From assembly GCA_031412335.1 (NCBI GenBank), contig JANOCT010000032.1:62001-126000 (forward strand): a stretch of DNA of 64,000 nucleotides, given 5' to 3'. The notes under the pieces are model-generated. The model worked only from the letters and a program-made list of their open reading frames with translations. It searched no databases and was not told the DNA's origin. A program made the position numbers and the translations under genes. This DNA is from JBBQYA01 sp031412335. Lineage in GTDB: Bacteria > Bacteroidota > Bacteroidia > Sphingobacteriales > Sphingobacteriaceae. This document shows positions 9,241 to 18,336 of the stretch, piece by piece (the stretch's first letter is position 1; each line of letters starts with the position of its first letter).

Positions 9241-9328
9241 TGTAGGATTAATATATGTTTAGATATCAAAAAGATTTTAGTCATAAAAAATCAATAAATG
9301 ATAAATTGACATCGGAGAATTAAGGCTT

Positions 9329-9446
9329 AGGGATTGAAGCGATATCCTTTTTTGCTTTACAAAATTTTCATTCTTTCATAAGCTAACCGCAAAAAAGATA
9401 AAGCTGAAAGCCCGACCCCATCTCGTCTTTTCTGACGAGATGGGGT
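9329..9446 (+). repeat. Structured intergenic repeat, copy A, with perfect 13-bp hairpin
   Basis: Two conserved blocks, 9329-9355 (AGGGATTGAAGC...ATCCTTTTTTG) and 9389-9417 (GCAAAAAAGAT...AAAGCCCGACC), recur at 21853-21940. The poly-T part of the first block can pair with the poly-A part of the second, giving a long imperfect stem. In this copy the second block runs into a perfect inverted repeat: ACCCCATCTCGTC at 9415-9427 pairs with 9434-9446 around a 6-nt loop. I recall similar sequences in intergenic regions of other Bacteroidota, but I cannot search. The rest of the gene-free stretch 9241-9603 holds only A/T-rich sequence with no ORF or RNA gene that I can support. Confidence 0.75.
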
Positions 9447-9603
9447 AAGCCCAAAAATAATTAAGCTAAAAAAAGCGAACAATTAAATCAAATATTTCAA
9501 GCTATATAAAAATTATTATATCTTAAATAAAAGCTATTTTATTCTATTAAATTTCTAAGTTATATTTCAGTATTTTTATTTTAGATAAAAAAATCATCAC
9601 TTC

Positions 9604-10788
9604 ATGTTAAAAGAAAAAATAAAAGAATTATCAGAAAAGTACTTTGAACAAACGGTTGCCAATAGAAGATATCTACATCAGCATCCTGAACTTTCTTTTC
9701 ATGAATATAACACCGTTAAATTTGTTGCTACTAAATTAGATGAACTCGGAATTAGCTATGAATCAATGGCTAATACAGGTTTGGTTGCTTTATTAAAAGG
9801 GAACAAAACATCAGAAAAAGTAGTAGCGCTACGGGGAGATATGGATGCTTTGCCGATAACCGAATTGAATGACGTGCCTTATAAATCTTCAACTAATGGA
9901 GTGATGCATGCCTGCGGACATGATGCACATACAGCTTCTTTGCTAGGTTGTGCATATATTTTAAATGAATTGAAAAATGATTTTAGTGGAACGGTAAAAT
10001 TTATTTTCCAACCTGCTGAAGAAAAATTGCCAGGTGGTGCTTCGCAAATGATTAAAGAAGGAGTTTTAAATAATCCTATTCCGAATGCAATAATTGGGCA
10101 GCATGTGATGCCATTAATAGAAACAGGTAAAGTTGGTTTCAGATCGGGTAAATATATGGCATCAACCGACGAAATATATGTAACTGTAAAAGGTAAAGGT
10201 GGCCATGGAGCGATGCCGAATTTAAACATAGATCCTATTTTAATTACTTCTCACCTAATTATTGCTTTGCAACAAATTGTAAGTCGCAATGCAGATCCAA
10301 AAACTCCATCTGTTTTATCGTTCGGTAAAATTATGGGTATGGGTGCAACAAACGTGATTCCAAATGAAGTTTTATTGGAAGGCACTTTCAGAACAATGGA
10401 TGAAAAATGGAGAACGGAAGCTCATACTAAAATGAAAAAAATGGCTGAAATGATGGCCGAAAGTATGGGTGGAACATGTGAATTTAACATTGTACGTGGT
10501 TATCCATTTTTAGTAAACGAACCTGAATTAACCGAACAATTACGAAAAAATGCCGAAGAATACTTAGGTGCTGAAAACGTAGTTGATCTGGATATTTGGA
10601 TGGCAGCCGAAGATTTTGCCTATTTCTCACAAGAAAAATCTGCTTGTTTTTATCGTTTAGGTACCAGAAACGTAAAAAGAGGAATTACATCTTCTGTGCA
10701 CACACCTACTTTTGATATTGATGAATCATCCTTATTAATCGGATCTGGTTTAATGGCTTATTTAGCTGTTAAAAACTTAGGCAACTAA
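9604..10788 (+). CDS. M20-family amidohydrolase (N-acyl amino acid / peptide amidohydrolase)
   Basis: 394 aa. It belongs to the M20D amidohydrolases (hippurate hydrolase, IAA-amino acid hydrolase, N-acetyl-diaminopimelate deacetylase-like). Visible metal and catalytic motifs are RGDMDALPI near residue 78, HACGHDAHTA near 101, FQPAEEKLPGG near 137, a dimerisation-domain GKGGHGAMPN near 197 and the C-terminal AAEDFAYF and SSVHTPTFDIDE. No signal peptide, so it is cytoplasmic. It follows repeat copy A and stands alone. The exact acyl-amino acid substrate cannot be told from sequence. Confidence 0.92.
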   Translation: MLKEKIKELSEKYFEQTVANRRYLHQHPELSFHEYNTVKFVATKLDELGISYESMANTGLVALLKGNKTSEKVVALRGDMDALPITELNDVPYKSSTNGVMHACGHDAHTASLLGCAYILNELKNDFSGTVKFIFQPAEEKLPGGASQMIKEGVLNNPIPNAIIGQHVMPLIETGKVGFRSGKYMASTDEIYVTVKGKGGHGAMPNLNIDPILITSHLIIALQQIVSRNADPKTPSVLSFGKIMGMGATNVIPNEVLLEGTFRTMDEKWRTEAHTKMKKMAEMMAESMGGTCEFNIVRGYPFLVNEPELTEQLRKNAEEYLGAENVVDLDIWMAAEDFAYFSQEKSACFYRLGTRNVKRGITSSVHTPTFDIDESSLLIGSGLMAYLAVKNLGN

Positions 10789-10795
10789 AATAAAT

Positions 10796-11173
10796 CTAAG
10801 AAAAATACTCGTTTACTTTAGCAATTATTTGCCCTTCTGTAAGGTTATTAGCAGTTCCAATTTCAATTTTTTTACCCTTGAAATGAGAATCTTCTGCTAG
10901 ATGATTTTTAAATTGTTCTTGGGAAATACCACTTCCGAAAATATAAATATTTTCAAAATCTGAAACCTGATTAGCAATTGATTTAAAAAAACTTTTTAGT
11001 TCGTTTTGTTTTGCGTGGTTTTTATTATGCTCTTCGCTATTATGTTTTTCAGGTGCTTTAATCGTGTTTACGATAGAAAATCCGTGATCTTTATCATCAC
11101 TTTGATTGGTAATTAACATTGCTTTTTCATTATCCAAATAAATACCAATTGAGCTTTTTACTTTCTGATTCAT
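10796..11173 (-). CDS. Conserved-looking small protein of unknown function
   Basis: 125 aa, no signal peptide or membrane segment. It starts with a beta-strand-like IGIYLDNEKAMLI, has a Lys/Asn/His-rich middle (residues 40-57) and ends with IYIFGSGISQEQFKNHL ... GKKIEIGTANNLTEGQIIAKVNEYF. The IFG-x-G and T-x-x-QI-x-AKV-x-x-YF pattern resembles, by memory only, the C-terminal part of bacterial release-factor-like / host-attachment-type proteins. I would not assign a function. It ends 7 nt from the convergent amidohydrolase. The 246-nt gap upstream holds nothing I recognise. Confidence 0.6.
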   Translation of the reverse strand: MNQKVKSSIGIYLDNEKAMLITNQSDDKDHGFSIVNTIKAPEKHNSEEHNKNHAKQNELKSFFKSIANQVSDFENIYIFGSGISQEQFKNHLAEDSHFKGKKIEIGTANNLTEGQIIAKVNEYFS

Positions 11174-11419
11174 GCGTTTAGGTTTTTATTAATTATTTCA
11201 AATTATGATCCAGAGTTTAATTTCTACTTATTTAATTGAAAAACATGCTCTGTTAGCGTTCATTCAATTATTTAGTAAATTTTTAAAACAAGATTTATGC
11301 TAATTGATAAATTTCTAAACTTATTTGGGGAATTCAATACTCTTAAATAGATTTAATAAGAATCGTCTAATTTGAATAAGAGTTAATAATAAAGGAAAAC
11401 TAAAATAATTAAAATCATT

Positions 11420-12181
11420 CTACACATTTATCCCGCCAGAAACTTCAATTCTTTGTCCATTAATCCATTTCGCATCTTCCGAACATAAAAATGCAACAAC
11501 ACTTCCAATATCATTTGCCTGCCCTACTCTGCCTAATGGACTCAACGAACTTAAAAAACTTTTCATTTGTGGGTTTGATCTTATTGCTGCATTATTAAAA
11601 TCAGTTTCTATTGGGCCGGGTGCAATTACGTTTGCCCGAATTCCTCGCGCTCCTAATTCTTTTGCCAAATATTTGGTAAAAACTTCAATTGCACCTTTCA
11701 TAGAAGCGTAAACCGAATATCCAGGATTGCTAAACCGGGTTGTGCCAGTTGATAAATTTACGATCGAACCATGATCGTTCATTATTGGAAGCAGTTTTTG
11801 AGTGAGGAAATAAACTCCTTTAAAATGTATATTCAAAAACTCATCAAAGTTTTCTTCCGTCACTTCGATAAACGGTATCGTTTTACCAATTCCGGCATTA
11901 TTAATCAAAAAATCTATCTTGCTACTATCAAAATTGACGTTTAATGCTTGTTCAACATCCTTAACAAATACTGGGATGGAACTTATTTTGCTCAAATCTA
12001 ACTGTAAGGCTGCTGCTTTATTTCCAGCATTTCGAATTTCATTGACAACTTGCTCTGCTTCATCTCGGTTTTGATTGTAGGTTAAAATGATGTTATGACC
12101 CTTTTCTGACATTGTTAATGCCATATCTTTTCCTAAACCTCGATTACCGCCGGTAATAATTGCAATTTTTTTCTGCTCCAT
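11420..12181 (-). CDS. Short-chain dehydrogenase/reductase (SDR) family oxidoreductase
   Basis: 253 aa, classical SDR. The cofactor motif TGGNRGLG is at residues 10-17, NNAG near 90, the catalytic serine in VNLSTGT near 143 and YSVYASMKGA (YxxxK) near 155-162, and the protein ends with the usual WINGQRIEVSGG. NAD(P)H-dependent; the substrate is unknown. Asn13-Arg14 in the Gly-rich loop is compatible with NADP(H) preference. It is divergent from pntAA, a transhydrogenase gene, but nothing links them beyond proximity. Confidence 0.92.
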   Translation of the reverse strand: MEQKKIAIITGGNRGLGKDMALTMSEKGHNIILTYNQNRDEAEQVVNEIRNAGNKAAALQLDLSKISSIPVFVKDVEQALNVNFDSSKIDFLINNAGIGKTIPFIEVTEENFDEFLNIHFKGVYFLTQKLLPIMNDHGSIVNLSTGTTRFSNPGYSVYASMKGAIEVFTKYLAKELGARGIRANVIAPGPIETDFNNAAIRSNPQMKSFLSSLSPLGRVGQANDIGSVVAFLCSEDAKWINGQRIEVSGGINV

Positions 12182-12347
12182 AATTTATATTATTGTTTTT
12201 CTAAACTCTATTAAGGAATTAATGTTAACCAAAAACCTAAAGATATTAATAAATGATTTTTGAGTTAGAAAAATCCAATTAGCATTTGTCATTCTACTTA
12301 TTGATTAAAATTACTACATTTCACCAAAAGACATTTTAATTTTATCC

Positions 12348-13481
12348 ATGCTCAAAATAGCAACCCTTAAAGAAGTAAAACCATTTGAAAAGCGAGTAGC
12401 CTTGACACCACAGGTTATAAAAACATTGGTCGCTGCTGGGTTTTCTTGTTCAATTGAATCTGATGCAGGTTTGCAAGCAGGTTTTTTAAATGATACATAT
12501 ATTGCTGCAGGTGGCTCAATAATTAACGATCGAACTCAACTCATTAAAGATTCTGATGTGATTTTGGCTGTGCAATCTCCTTCAGTTGATGATATTAAAA
12601 ATCTAAAGGTCGGTGCATCATTAATAAGTTTAATATATGCTCACAACAATCCCGAACTTTTAGAAGCTTTTACCAACGCAAAAATAAATGTTTATGCGTT
12701 GGATGCTGTTCCCAGAATTTCCAAAGCACAAAAAATGGATGTTTTAAGTTCTCAGGCAAATTTGGGAGGTTATAAAGCAGTTTTATTAGGTGCAAATCAT
12801 TTAGGTAAAATATTTCCATTGATGATGACTGCTGCAGGAACAATTCCACCTGCAAAGATTTTAATATTTGGAGCTGGTGTAGCTGGTTTACAAGCAGTTG
12901 CAACTGCTAAGCGCTTAGGTGCAATTGTGGAAGTAAGTGATGTACGCCCAGAAACTAAAGAGCAGGTTGAATCATTAGGAGGCAAATTTTTGATGGTAAA
13001 AAGCGAAAGTACCATAACAACCGAAGGCGGGTATGCTAAAGAAGTTTCTGCCGAATATTTACAAAAACAAAAAGAATTAGTGGCTAAGCACGTCGCCGAT
13101 GCTGATATTATAATAACCACCGCATTAGTTTTTGGCAAAAAAGCACCTATTTTAATTACTTCAGAAATGGTTTCAACGATGAAGCAAGGTGCTGTAATAG
13201 TAGATATGGCAGTGGAGCAAGGAGGAAATTGCGAGCTAAGTGAATATGCTAAAACAGTGGTGAAAAATGGAGTAACAATAATTGGTGAAGCAAATCTACC
13301 TTCATTACTCGCAACCAATGCAAGCGAGCTTTTTGCAAAAAACATCAGCTCTTTATTATTACATCTGGCAACTAAAGATGGTTTTAAAAATGAATTGGAA
13401 GAAGAAATAACGATCGGTTGTATGATTGCCAGAGAAGGTGAAATAGTTCACAAAAACACCCTAAATTTATTAAAAAAATAA
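12348..13481 (+). CDS. pntAA: NAD(P) transhydrogenase alpha subunit, part 1 (NAD(H)-binding)
   Basis: 377 aa. This is the soluble domain I of proton-translocating transhydrogenase, which moves hydride between NAD(H) and NADP(H) at the cost or gain of the proton gradient. Characteristic segments are KEVKPFEKRVALTPQ at the N-terminus, the Rossmann motif GAGVAGLQA near residue 175, RPETKEQVESLGGKF near 200 and MKQGAVIVDMAVEQGG near 280. The membrane part is a separate gene, as in Rhodospirillum rubrum. pntAB starts 7 nt after the stop, and the whole group 12348-15244 is an operon. A near-consensus -7 element (TACATTTC) lies upstream at about 12315. Confidence 0.96.
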   Translation: MLKIATLKEVKPFEKRVALTPQVIKTLVAAGFSCSIESDAGLQAGFLNDTYIAAGGSIINDRTQLIKDSDVILAVQSPSVDDIKNLKVGASLISLIYAHNNPELLEAFTNAKINVYALDAVPRISKAQKMDVLSSQANLGGYKAVLLGANHLGKIFPLMMTAAGTIPPAKILIFGAGVAGLQAVATAKRLGAIVEVSDVRPETKEQVESLGGKFLMVKSESTITTEGGYAKEVSAEYLQKQKELVAKHVADADIIITTALVFGKKAPILITSEMVSTMKQGAVIVDMAVEQGGNCELSEYAKTVVKNGVTIIGEANLPSLLATNASELFAKNISSLLLHLATKDGFKNELEEEITIGCMIAREGEIVHKNTLNLLKK

Positions 13482-13488
13482 TTTTTAT

Positions 13489-13794
13489 ATGGAAAATTTA
13501 CTAGCTTTTATAGGCGAAAATATTGAAATGCTTTATATTATTATTCTTTCCATATTTGTTGGAGTAGAGGTAATTGGCAAAGTTCCATCTGCGTTGCATA
13601 CTCCATTAATGTCTGGCGCAAATGCAATACATGGGGTAGTAATAATCGGGGCAATAATTGTAATGGGGCATGCAGATCCAGAAAACTGGACAGCACTTAT
13701 TTTAGGATTCTTTGCAGTAATACTAGGTACACTTAATGTTGTAGGTGGTTTTGTAGTTACCGATCGAATGCTTGAAATGTTTAAAAAGAAGTAA
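13489..13794 (+). CDS. pntAB: NAD(P) transhydrogenase alpha subunit, part 2 (membrane)
   Basis: 101 aa. A small, almost wholly hydrophobic protein with three or four membrane segments. The block EVIGKVPSALHTPLMSGANAIHG... is typical of the membrane domain at the end of PntA. It forms the proton channel with PntB. The position between pntAA and pntB with gaps of 7 and 31 nt supports the assignment. Confidence 0.95.
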   Translation: MENLLAFIGENIEMLYIIILSIFVGVEVIGKVPSALHTPLMSGANAIHGVVIIGAIIVMGHADPENWTALILGFFAVILGTLNVVGGFVVTDRMLEMFKKK

Positions 13795-13825
13795 TAACAC
13801 TATCTCCCAATTAATTTAAAAAAAC

Positions 13826-15244
13826 ATGCAACAATATAGTTTAGAAATTATTTATTTAATTGCTTCGGTACTTTTTGTAATCGGATTGAAAATGCTGAGT
13901 GGGCCGCAAACAGCACGAAAAGGAAATTTATTAGCTGCTGTTGGAATGGGATTGGCTATAATATTTACGATCTTTTTACATAAAAATGAAGAAGGAGAAT
14001 CAATTAAAAATCATGTCTGGATTTTTACAGCGGTAGCAATTGGAATTGTAATTGGTGTGCTAAGCGCTAAAAAAGTTAAAATGACTGCCATGCCTCAAAT
14101 GGTAAGTTTATTTAATGGAATGGGTGGAGGTTGTGCCGCACTTATTGCCTTAGTTGAATTTGGTCATATTACCAATATTTCCGTTTTGTCTGCCGATATT
14201 TCCAAAACTACCTTACTTACAATTATTGCTGGATTAATAATTGGAACCGTTTCTATGTCGGGTAGTTTTATTGCCTATTTAAAGTTGCAAGGTATAATGA
14301 ATAAAACGATTAAAATACCTTTTTATAATAGCATAAATAATATATTACTTTTAATTATCATCGGATTGTCTGTTACTTTATTTATAGGAACAGAAGTGTC
14401 CCCATTCATTTTCTATAGTATTTTCGTTTTATCATTTCTTTACGGAATTCTTTTTGTTGTGCCCATAGGAGGTGCTGATATGCCGGTTGTTATTTCTTTG
14501 TTAAATTCATTTACTGGAGTTGCAGCTGCTTTTGGTGGGTTTTTATACGGCAATCAAGTTATGCTTACTGGTGGAATTTTAGTTGGCTCTGCAGGTACTT
14601 TATTAACTTTTGTGATGTGTAAAGCAATGAACCGATCTTTAGGTAACGTAATCTTCGGATCATGGAGTTCTGGTAATACTGCTATCGGCGAAGCAAAAAC
14701 TGCAACTGGTGGAAGTATAAAAGAAATAAATGCAAATGATGCTGCAGTATTAATGAATTATTCTAAAAAAATAATAATTGTACCAGGCTACGGACTTGCA
14801 GTTGCACAAGCTCAACACATTATTCATGAGTTAGAATTATTGTTGGAAGATCGTGGAGTAGAAGTAAAATATGCAATCCATCCAGTAGCAGGAAGAATGC
14901 CCGGACACATGAACGTTTTACTTGCTGAATCAAACGTTGAATATGCTAAATTGGCAGAAATGGAAGAGGTAAATCCAGAATTTCCTACAACAGATGTGGT
15001 AATTGTTGTGGGTGCGAATGATGTTGTAAATCCCGCAGCAAAAACAGATCCATCAAGTCCCATATTTGGTATGCCGGTATTGGATGTAGAAAATGCAAAA
15101 AATATTATCGTTATTAAAAGAAGTATGAGTGCTGGATATGCTGGTATTGATAATGAACTTTTCGGGTATCCAAATTGTTTTATGTTGTTTGATGATGCAA
15201 AATCAGCAATTACAAAATTGGTTTCCGAAATTAAATCATTATAA
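13826..15244 (+). CDS. pntB: NAD(P) transhydrogenase beta subunit
   Basis: 472 aa. The N-terminal 270 residues hold about nine membrane helices; the C-terminal part is the NADP(H)-binding domain III, with VPGYGLAVAQAQH near residue 317, HPVAGRMPGHMNVLLAE near 350, VVIVVGANDVVNPAA near 390 and KRSMSAGYAGIDNELF near 428. These are the standard NADP-binding signatures. With PntAA and PntAB it makes the complete three-polypeptide enzyme, probably a major source of NADPH. Confidence 0.97.
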   Translation: MQQYSLEIIYLIASVLFVIGLKMLSGPQTARKGNLLAAVGMGLAIIFTIFLHKNEEGESIKNHVWIFTAVAIGIVIGVLSAKKVKMTAMPQMVSLFNGMGGGCAALIALVEFGHITNISVLSADISKTTLLTIIAGLIIGTVSMSGSFIAYLKLQGIMNKTIKIPFYNSINNILLLIIIGLSVTLFIGTEVSPFIFYSIFVLSFLYGILFVVPIGGADMPVVISLLNSFTGVAAAFGGFLYGNQVMLTGGILVGSAGTLLTFVMCKAMNRSLGNVIFGSWSSGNTAIGEAKTATGGSIKEINANDAAVLMNYSKKIIIVPGYGLAVAQAQHIIHELELLLEDRGVEVKYAIHPVAGRMPGHMNVLLAESNVEYAKLAEMEEVNPEFPTTDVVIVVGANDVVNPAAKTDPSSPIFGMPVLDVENAKNIIVIKRSMSAGYAGIDNELFGYPNCFMLFDDAKSAITKLVSEIKSL

Positions 15245-15281
15245 AATTTTTCTTAGTTTCTCGACGTTTATTTGAATTGAT

Positions 15282-16220
15282 ATGCTGAGAAATTTCTTTT
15301 TTTCATTTTTTATTGTTTTTTACTGTAACGCGTCTGCTCAAACTATATCAGACAGTATTATGAAATCAATAAATCTTGATTCTGTAATGATAATTAGTAA
15401 AGCAGGTTTAAGTCAGGAAGATTTTATTAATGCAATTAAAACCGATACTATATTTTATCGTGCGTTTCAAGAAATGAAACTTTATAGCTTTTTTGCTGAT
15501 AATCGAATCGTAACGTATGACAAAAAAGGTAAAGTAGAATCAACTATTTTCCGTAAAATCTTTCATAACAATACAGGAAAAAAATATAAACAGGAGGTTT
15601 TAGAAGCAAAAGAAAGAGGCAAGATTTTTAAAAAAAATGGTAAGTACGAATTATACACAGTCAAAATGTTTTTTTACATTTTTATGAATGAATATAATTC
15701 TGACTTTGTAGCACCTGAACAAAATTTTACCAATAATACTGCAAAAGGAAAAACAGATGAAGGATATAAAGAAAAACTTAAAACATTAATATTTAGGCCA
15801 GGAACAAAAATTGATGGCATTCCTTTAGTTGGAAACAAGACCAGATTATTTGATGAGGATTTAAAAAAATACTATGATTTCACCTATAACTACGCCACCT
15901 ATCTCGATCGAATTCCAGTATATTATTTCAGATGTAAAATAAAACCGGAATTAAGTAACAATCGCCAGGATGATCTAATGATCAAAGACTTAACAACAAT
16001 TTTTGATGCAAATAATTTTAAAATATTAGGGAGATCAATTTCTATGCAATATGATGCTTTGCCTTTTGATTTCGACGTAACAATGAACATTGAACTCGAT
16101 TATTTTGAAGCTGAGCTACTTCCAATTAAAATAGGATACAAAGGAAGTTGGGATATTCCATTTAAAAAAGCTGAAAATTGCTCATTTGATATTGTTCATT
16201 CTGATTACCGAAAGAAATAA
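15282..16220 (+). CDS. Secreted protein of unknown function
   Basis: 312 aa, with a signal peptide (MLRNFFFSFFIVFYCNASAQ). The mature part begins SDSIMKSINLDSVMI, has many Tyr/Phe/Lys residues and ends with the pattern LDYFEAELLPIKIGYKGSWDIPFKKAE. The amphipathic beta-strand alternation suggests a beta-rich periplasmic or surface protein. No family recognised. It starts 37 nt after pntB, so it may be read from the same promoter, although no functional link is evident. The 181-nt gap after it contains a small imperfect hairpin at 16277-16298. Confidence 0.6.
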   Translation: MLRNFFFSFFIVFYCNASAQTISDSIMKSINLDSVMIISKAGLSQEDFINAIKTDTIFYRAFQEMKLYSFFADNRIVTYDKKGKVESTIFRKIFHNNTGKKYKQEVLEAKERGKIFKKNGKYELYTVKMFFYIFMNEYNSDFVAPEQNFTNNTAKGKTDEGYKEKLKTLIFRPGTKIDGIPLVGNKTRLFDEDLKKYYDFTYNYATYLDRIPVYYFRCKIKPELSNNRQDDLMIKDLTTIFDANNFKILGRSISMQYDALPFDFDVTMNIELDYFEAELLPIKIGYKGSWDIPFKKAENCSFDIVHSDYRKK

Positions 16221-16376
16221 TTTTTAATTTTAAAAACAGGTTTTTTTGCTTTACAAATCTTTTACGGATAACATTTTTACAAACTTCCTACTTTGTAAGT
16301 TTTACCCAATTCTCTAAGGGTTAAAATAATCCAGAAACTATCATGATTATCTAAAACAAAAAAGAAATTGATTTTG

Positions 16377-16384
16377 TATTTTTG
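16377..16384 (+). promoter_or_regulatory. Candidate -7 promoter element of dnaG
   Basis: TATTTTTG is an exact match to TAnnTTTG, 17 nt before the dnaG ATG. No clear -33 TTG is seen at the expected distance. Confidence 0.35.
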
Positions 16385-16401
16385 AAATCCGCAAATTTTA
16401 G

Positions 16402-18336
16402 ATGATTCGTCCAGAAACTATTGAACAAATAAATCAAACCGCTCAAATAGAAGAGGTTATTGGTGATTTTTTGCAATTGAAAAAGCGTGGAGCCAATTTG
16501 CTTGGCAATTGTCCTTTTCATAATGAGAAAAGCCCATCATTTACGGTTTCTCCATCAAAAGGAATATATAAATGCTTTGGTTGTGGTAAAGCAGGCAATT
16601 CGGTAAATTTTGTAATGGAACACGAAAAATATTCGTACCCAGAAGCATTACGGTATTTGGCAAGAAAATACAATATCGAAATTATAGAAGAAGTACAAAC
16701 AGACGAAGAAAAACAAAAAGCAAATGACAGGGAAGGCTTATATTTAGTAAGTGAATTCGCTCGAGATTTTTATTCTAATCTTCTTCACGAAACAGAAGAA
16801 GGCCAAACAATTGGACTAAGTTACTTTAAAGAAAGGAGCTTCAGAACTGAAACTATTCGTAAATTTGAATTGGGCTATGCCCCTTCGGGTTGGGATAATC
16901 TAAGTTTAGCAGCGGTTAAACAAGGTAACAATCCAGATTTTCTGGAAGCAACCGGATTATCAGTAAAGCATGAATCCGGAAAATTAAACGATCGTTTTCG
17001 TTCGAGAGTTATGTTCCCTATTCATAACATGAGCGGTAGGGTTATTGGTTTTGGAGGCAGAGTTCTCGCCACAGATTCAAAAACTGCGAAATATATAAAC
17101 TCACCAGAATCTGAAATTTATCATAAAAGTGATGTTTTATATGGTGCTTACTTTGCCAGAAAGCGGATTAAAGAATTAGATGTTTGCTATTTAGTTGAGG
17201 GTTACACGGATGTTGTATCGTTATATCAAGCTGGAATTGAAAATGTTGTGGCTTCTTCTGGAACTTCTTTAACCATAGGCCAAATCAAGGTTATTTCCAG
17301 ACTTACACAAAATATTGTGATTTTGTATGATGGGGATATTGCAGGTATAAAAGCTTCGCTACGTGGAATGGAAATGATTTTAGAAGAAGGCCTAAATGTT
17401 AAGATTGTCCTCTTCCCAGATAGAAATGATCCGGATAGTTTTATTAGAAAACAAGGTTCTACCGCATTTGAAAACTATCTTTCAATTAATAAGCAAGATT
17501 TTATTGTTTTTAAAACTAATCTTTTAATTAAGGAAACCCAAAACGATCCGATAAAAAAAGCAGAATTGATTAGGGATTTAGTCGAAACAATTGCAAAAAT
17601 TCCAGACCCGATTAAAGCCAGTGTATTTATTCAGGAGTGCAGTATTTTATTGCAAACTGAAGAGCAATTGTTGCTTAACGAACTAAATAAAATTAGAAGA
17701 AAAAAACTAAGCAAAAATAATTCGGAAAAAAATGAAGAAATACCTGTTTCCATTGAAACAGAGGTAGAAGAAATACTTGAAAGAAAAGGTATAGAGGTAC
17801 AAGAGGAAGAAGTAATCAGGATTTTATTAAATTATGGTTCTTTTTTATTACCACAAACAGAAGATGAAAAAAAAGAATTAATACCGCCAAGTTTAATTGC
17901 TGAGTTTGTTTGTGCACAAATGGAAGAATTTGAATTTGAAAATCCAGTTTGCAAATTGGTAATTCAAGAATTTAATAATGCCATTAAAACAGGAACTGCT
18001 ATTCCTTCTCAGCAATATTTTATTGAAAATTCAGATTCATCAATTAGCAATTTAGCCATTTCACTTTTATCGTCGAGGTATATGTTGAGTGAAAATTGGT
18101 TTAAAATGCATAACATTCCAACTCCAACAGAAGAAGAAATTTTAGAAAATATGGTTTTTAATGGAATTTACCATTTAAAATTGCGAAAAGTCCAGGGATT
18201 GATGAATAGCACAAAGAATGAAATGAAAAAAAATAATACAGTAGAAGACGAAATTATTTTACAGAATCATTACATCCGTTTAAAAAAACTAGAAATAGAA
18301 TTATCTAAATTATTAGGTGCTGTAATAGTAAAATGA
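16402..18336 (+). CDS. dnaG: DNA primase
   Basis: 644 aa. Primase makes the RNA primers for replication. The N-terminal CHC2 zinc finger has ligands Cys37, His40, Cys58 and Cys61. The catalytic core follows, with a TOPRIM segment including LVEGYTDVVSLYQAG (near residue 265) and VILYDGDIAGIKASLRG (near 310). The C-terminal 200 residues are a helical, Glu-rich helicase-interaction region. The last four bases overlap the start of the rhomboid gene (ATGA), so the two are translationally coupled. Confidence 0.97.
   Translation: MIRPETIEQINQTAQIEEVIGDFLQLKKRGANLLGNCPFHNEKSPSFTVSPSKGIYKCFGCGKAGNSVNFVMEHEKYSYPEALRYLARKYNIEIIEEVQTDEEKQKANDREGLYLVSEFARDFYSNLLHETEEGQTIGLSYFKERSFRTETIRKFELGYAPSGWDNLSLAAVKQGNNPDFLEATGLSVKHESGKLNDRFRSRVMFPIHNMSGRVIGFGGRVLATDSKTAKYINSPESEIYHKSDVLYGAYFARKRIKELDVCYLVEGYTDVVSLYQAGIENVVASSGTSLTIGQIKVISRLTQNIVILYDGDIAGIKASLRGMEMILEEGLNVKIVLFPDRNDPDSFIRKQGSTAFENYLSINKQDFIVFKTNLLIKETQNDPIKKAELIRDLVETIAKIPDPIKASVFIQECSILLQTEEQLLLNELNKIRRKKLSKNNSEKNEEIPVSIETEVEEILERKGIEVQEEEVIRILLNYGSFLLPQTEDEKKELIPPSLIAEFVCAQMEEFEFENPVCKLVIQEFNNAIKTGTAIPSQQYFIENSDSSISNLAISLLSSRYMLSENWFKMHNIPTPTEEEILENMVFNGIYHLKLRKVQGLMNSTKNEMKKNNTVEDEIILQNHYIRLKKLEIELSKLLGAVIVK

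Noticed and set aside
12797..13345. A 182-codon ORF antisense to pntAA
   Set aside because: It is fully inside a certain gene, with Ala/Thr/Ser-rich composition expected from a reversed Ala/Gly-rich coding sequence.
16277..16298. Inverted repeat TTACAAA / TTTGTAA before dnaG as terminator
   Set aside because: Weak A/T-only stem without a clean T-run; noted only in the neighbouring gene entry.
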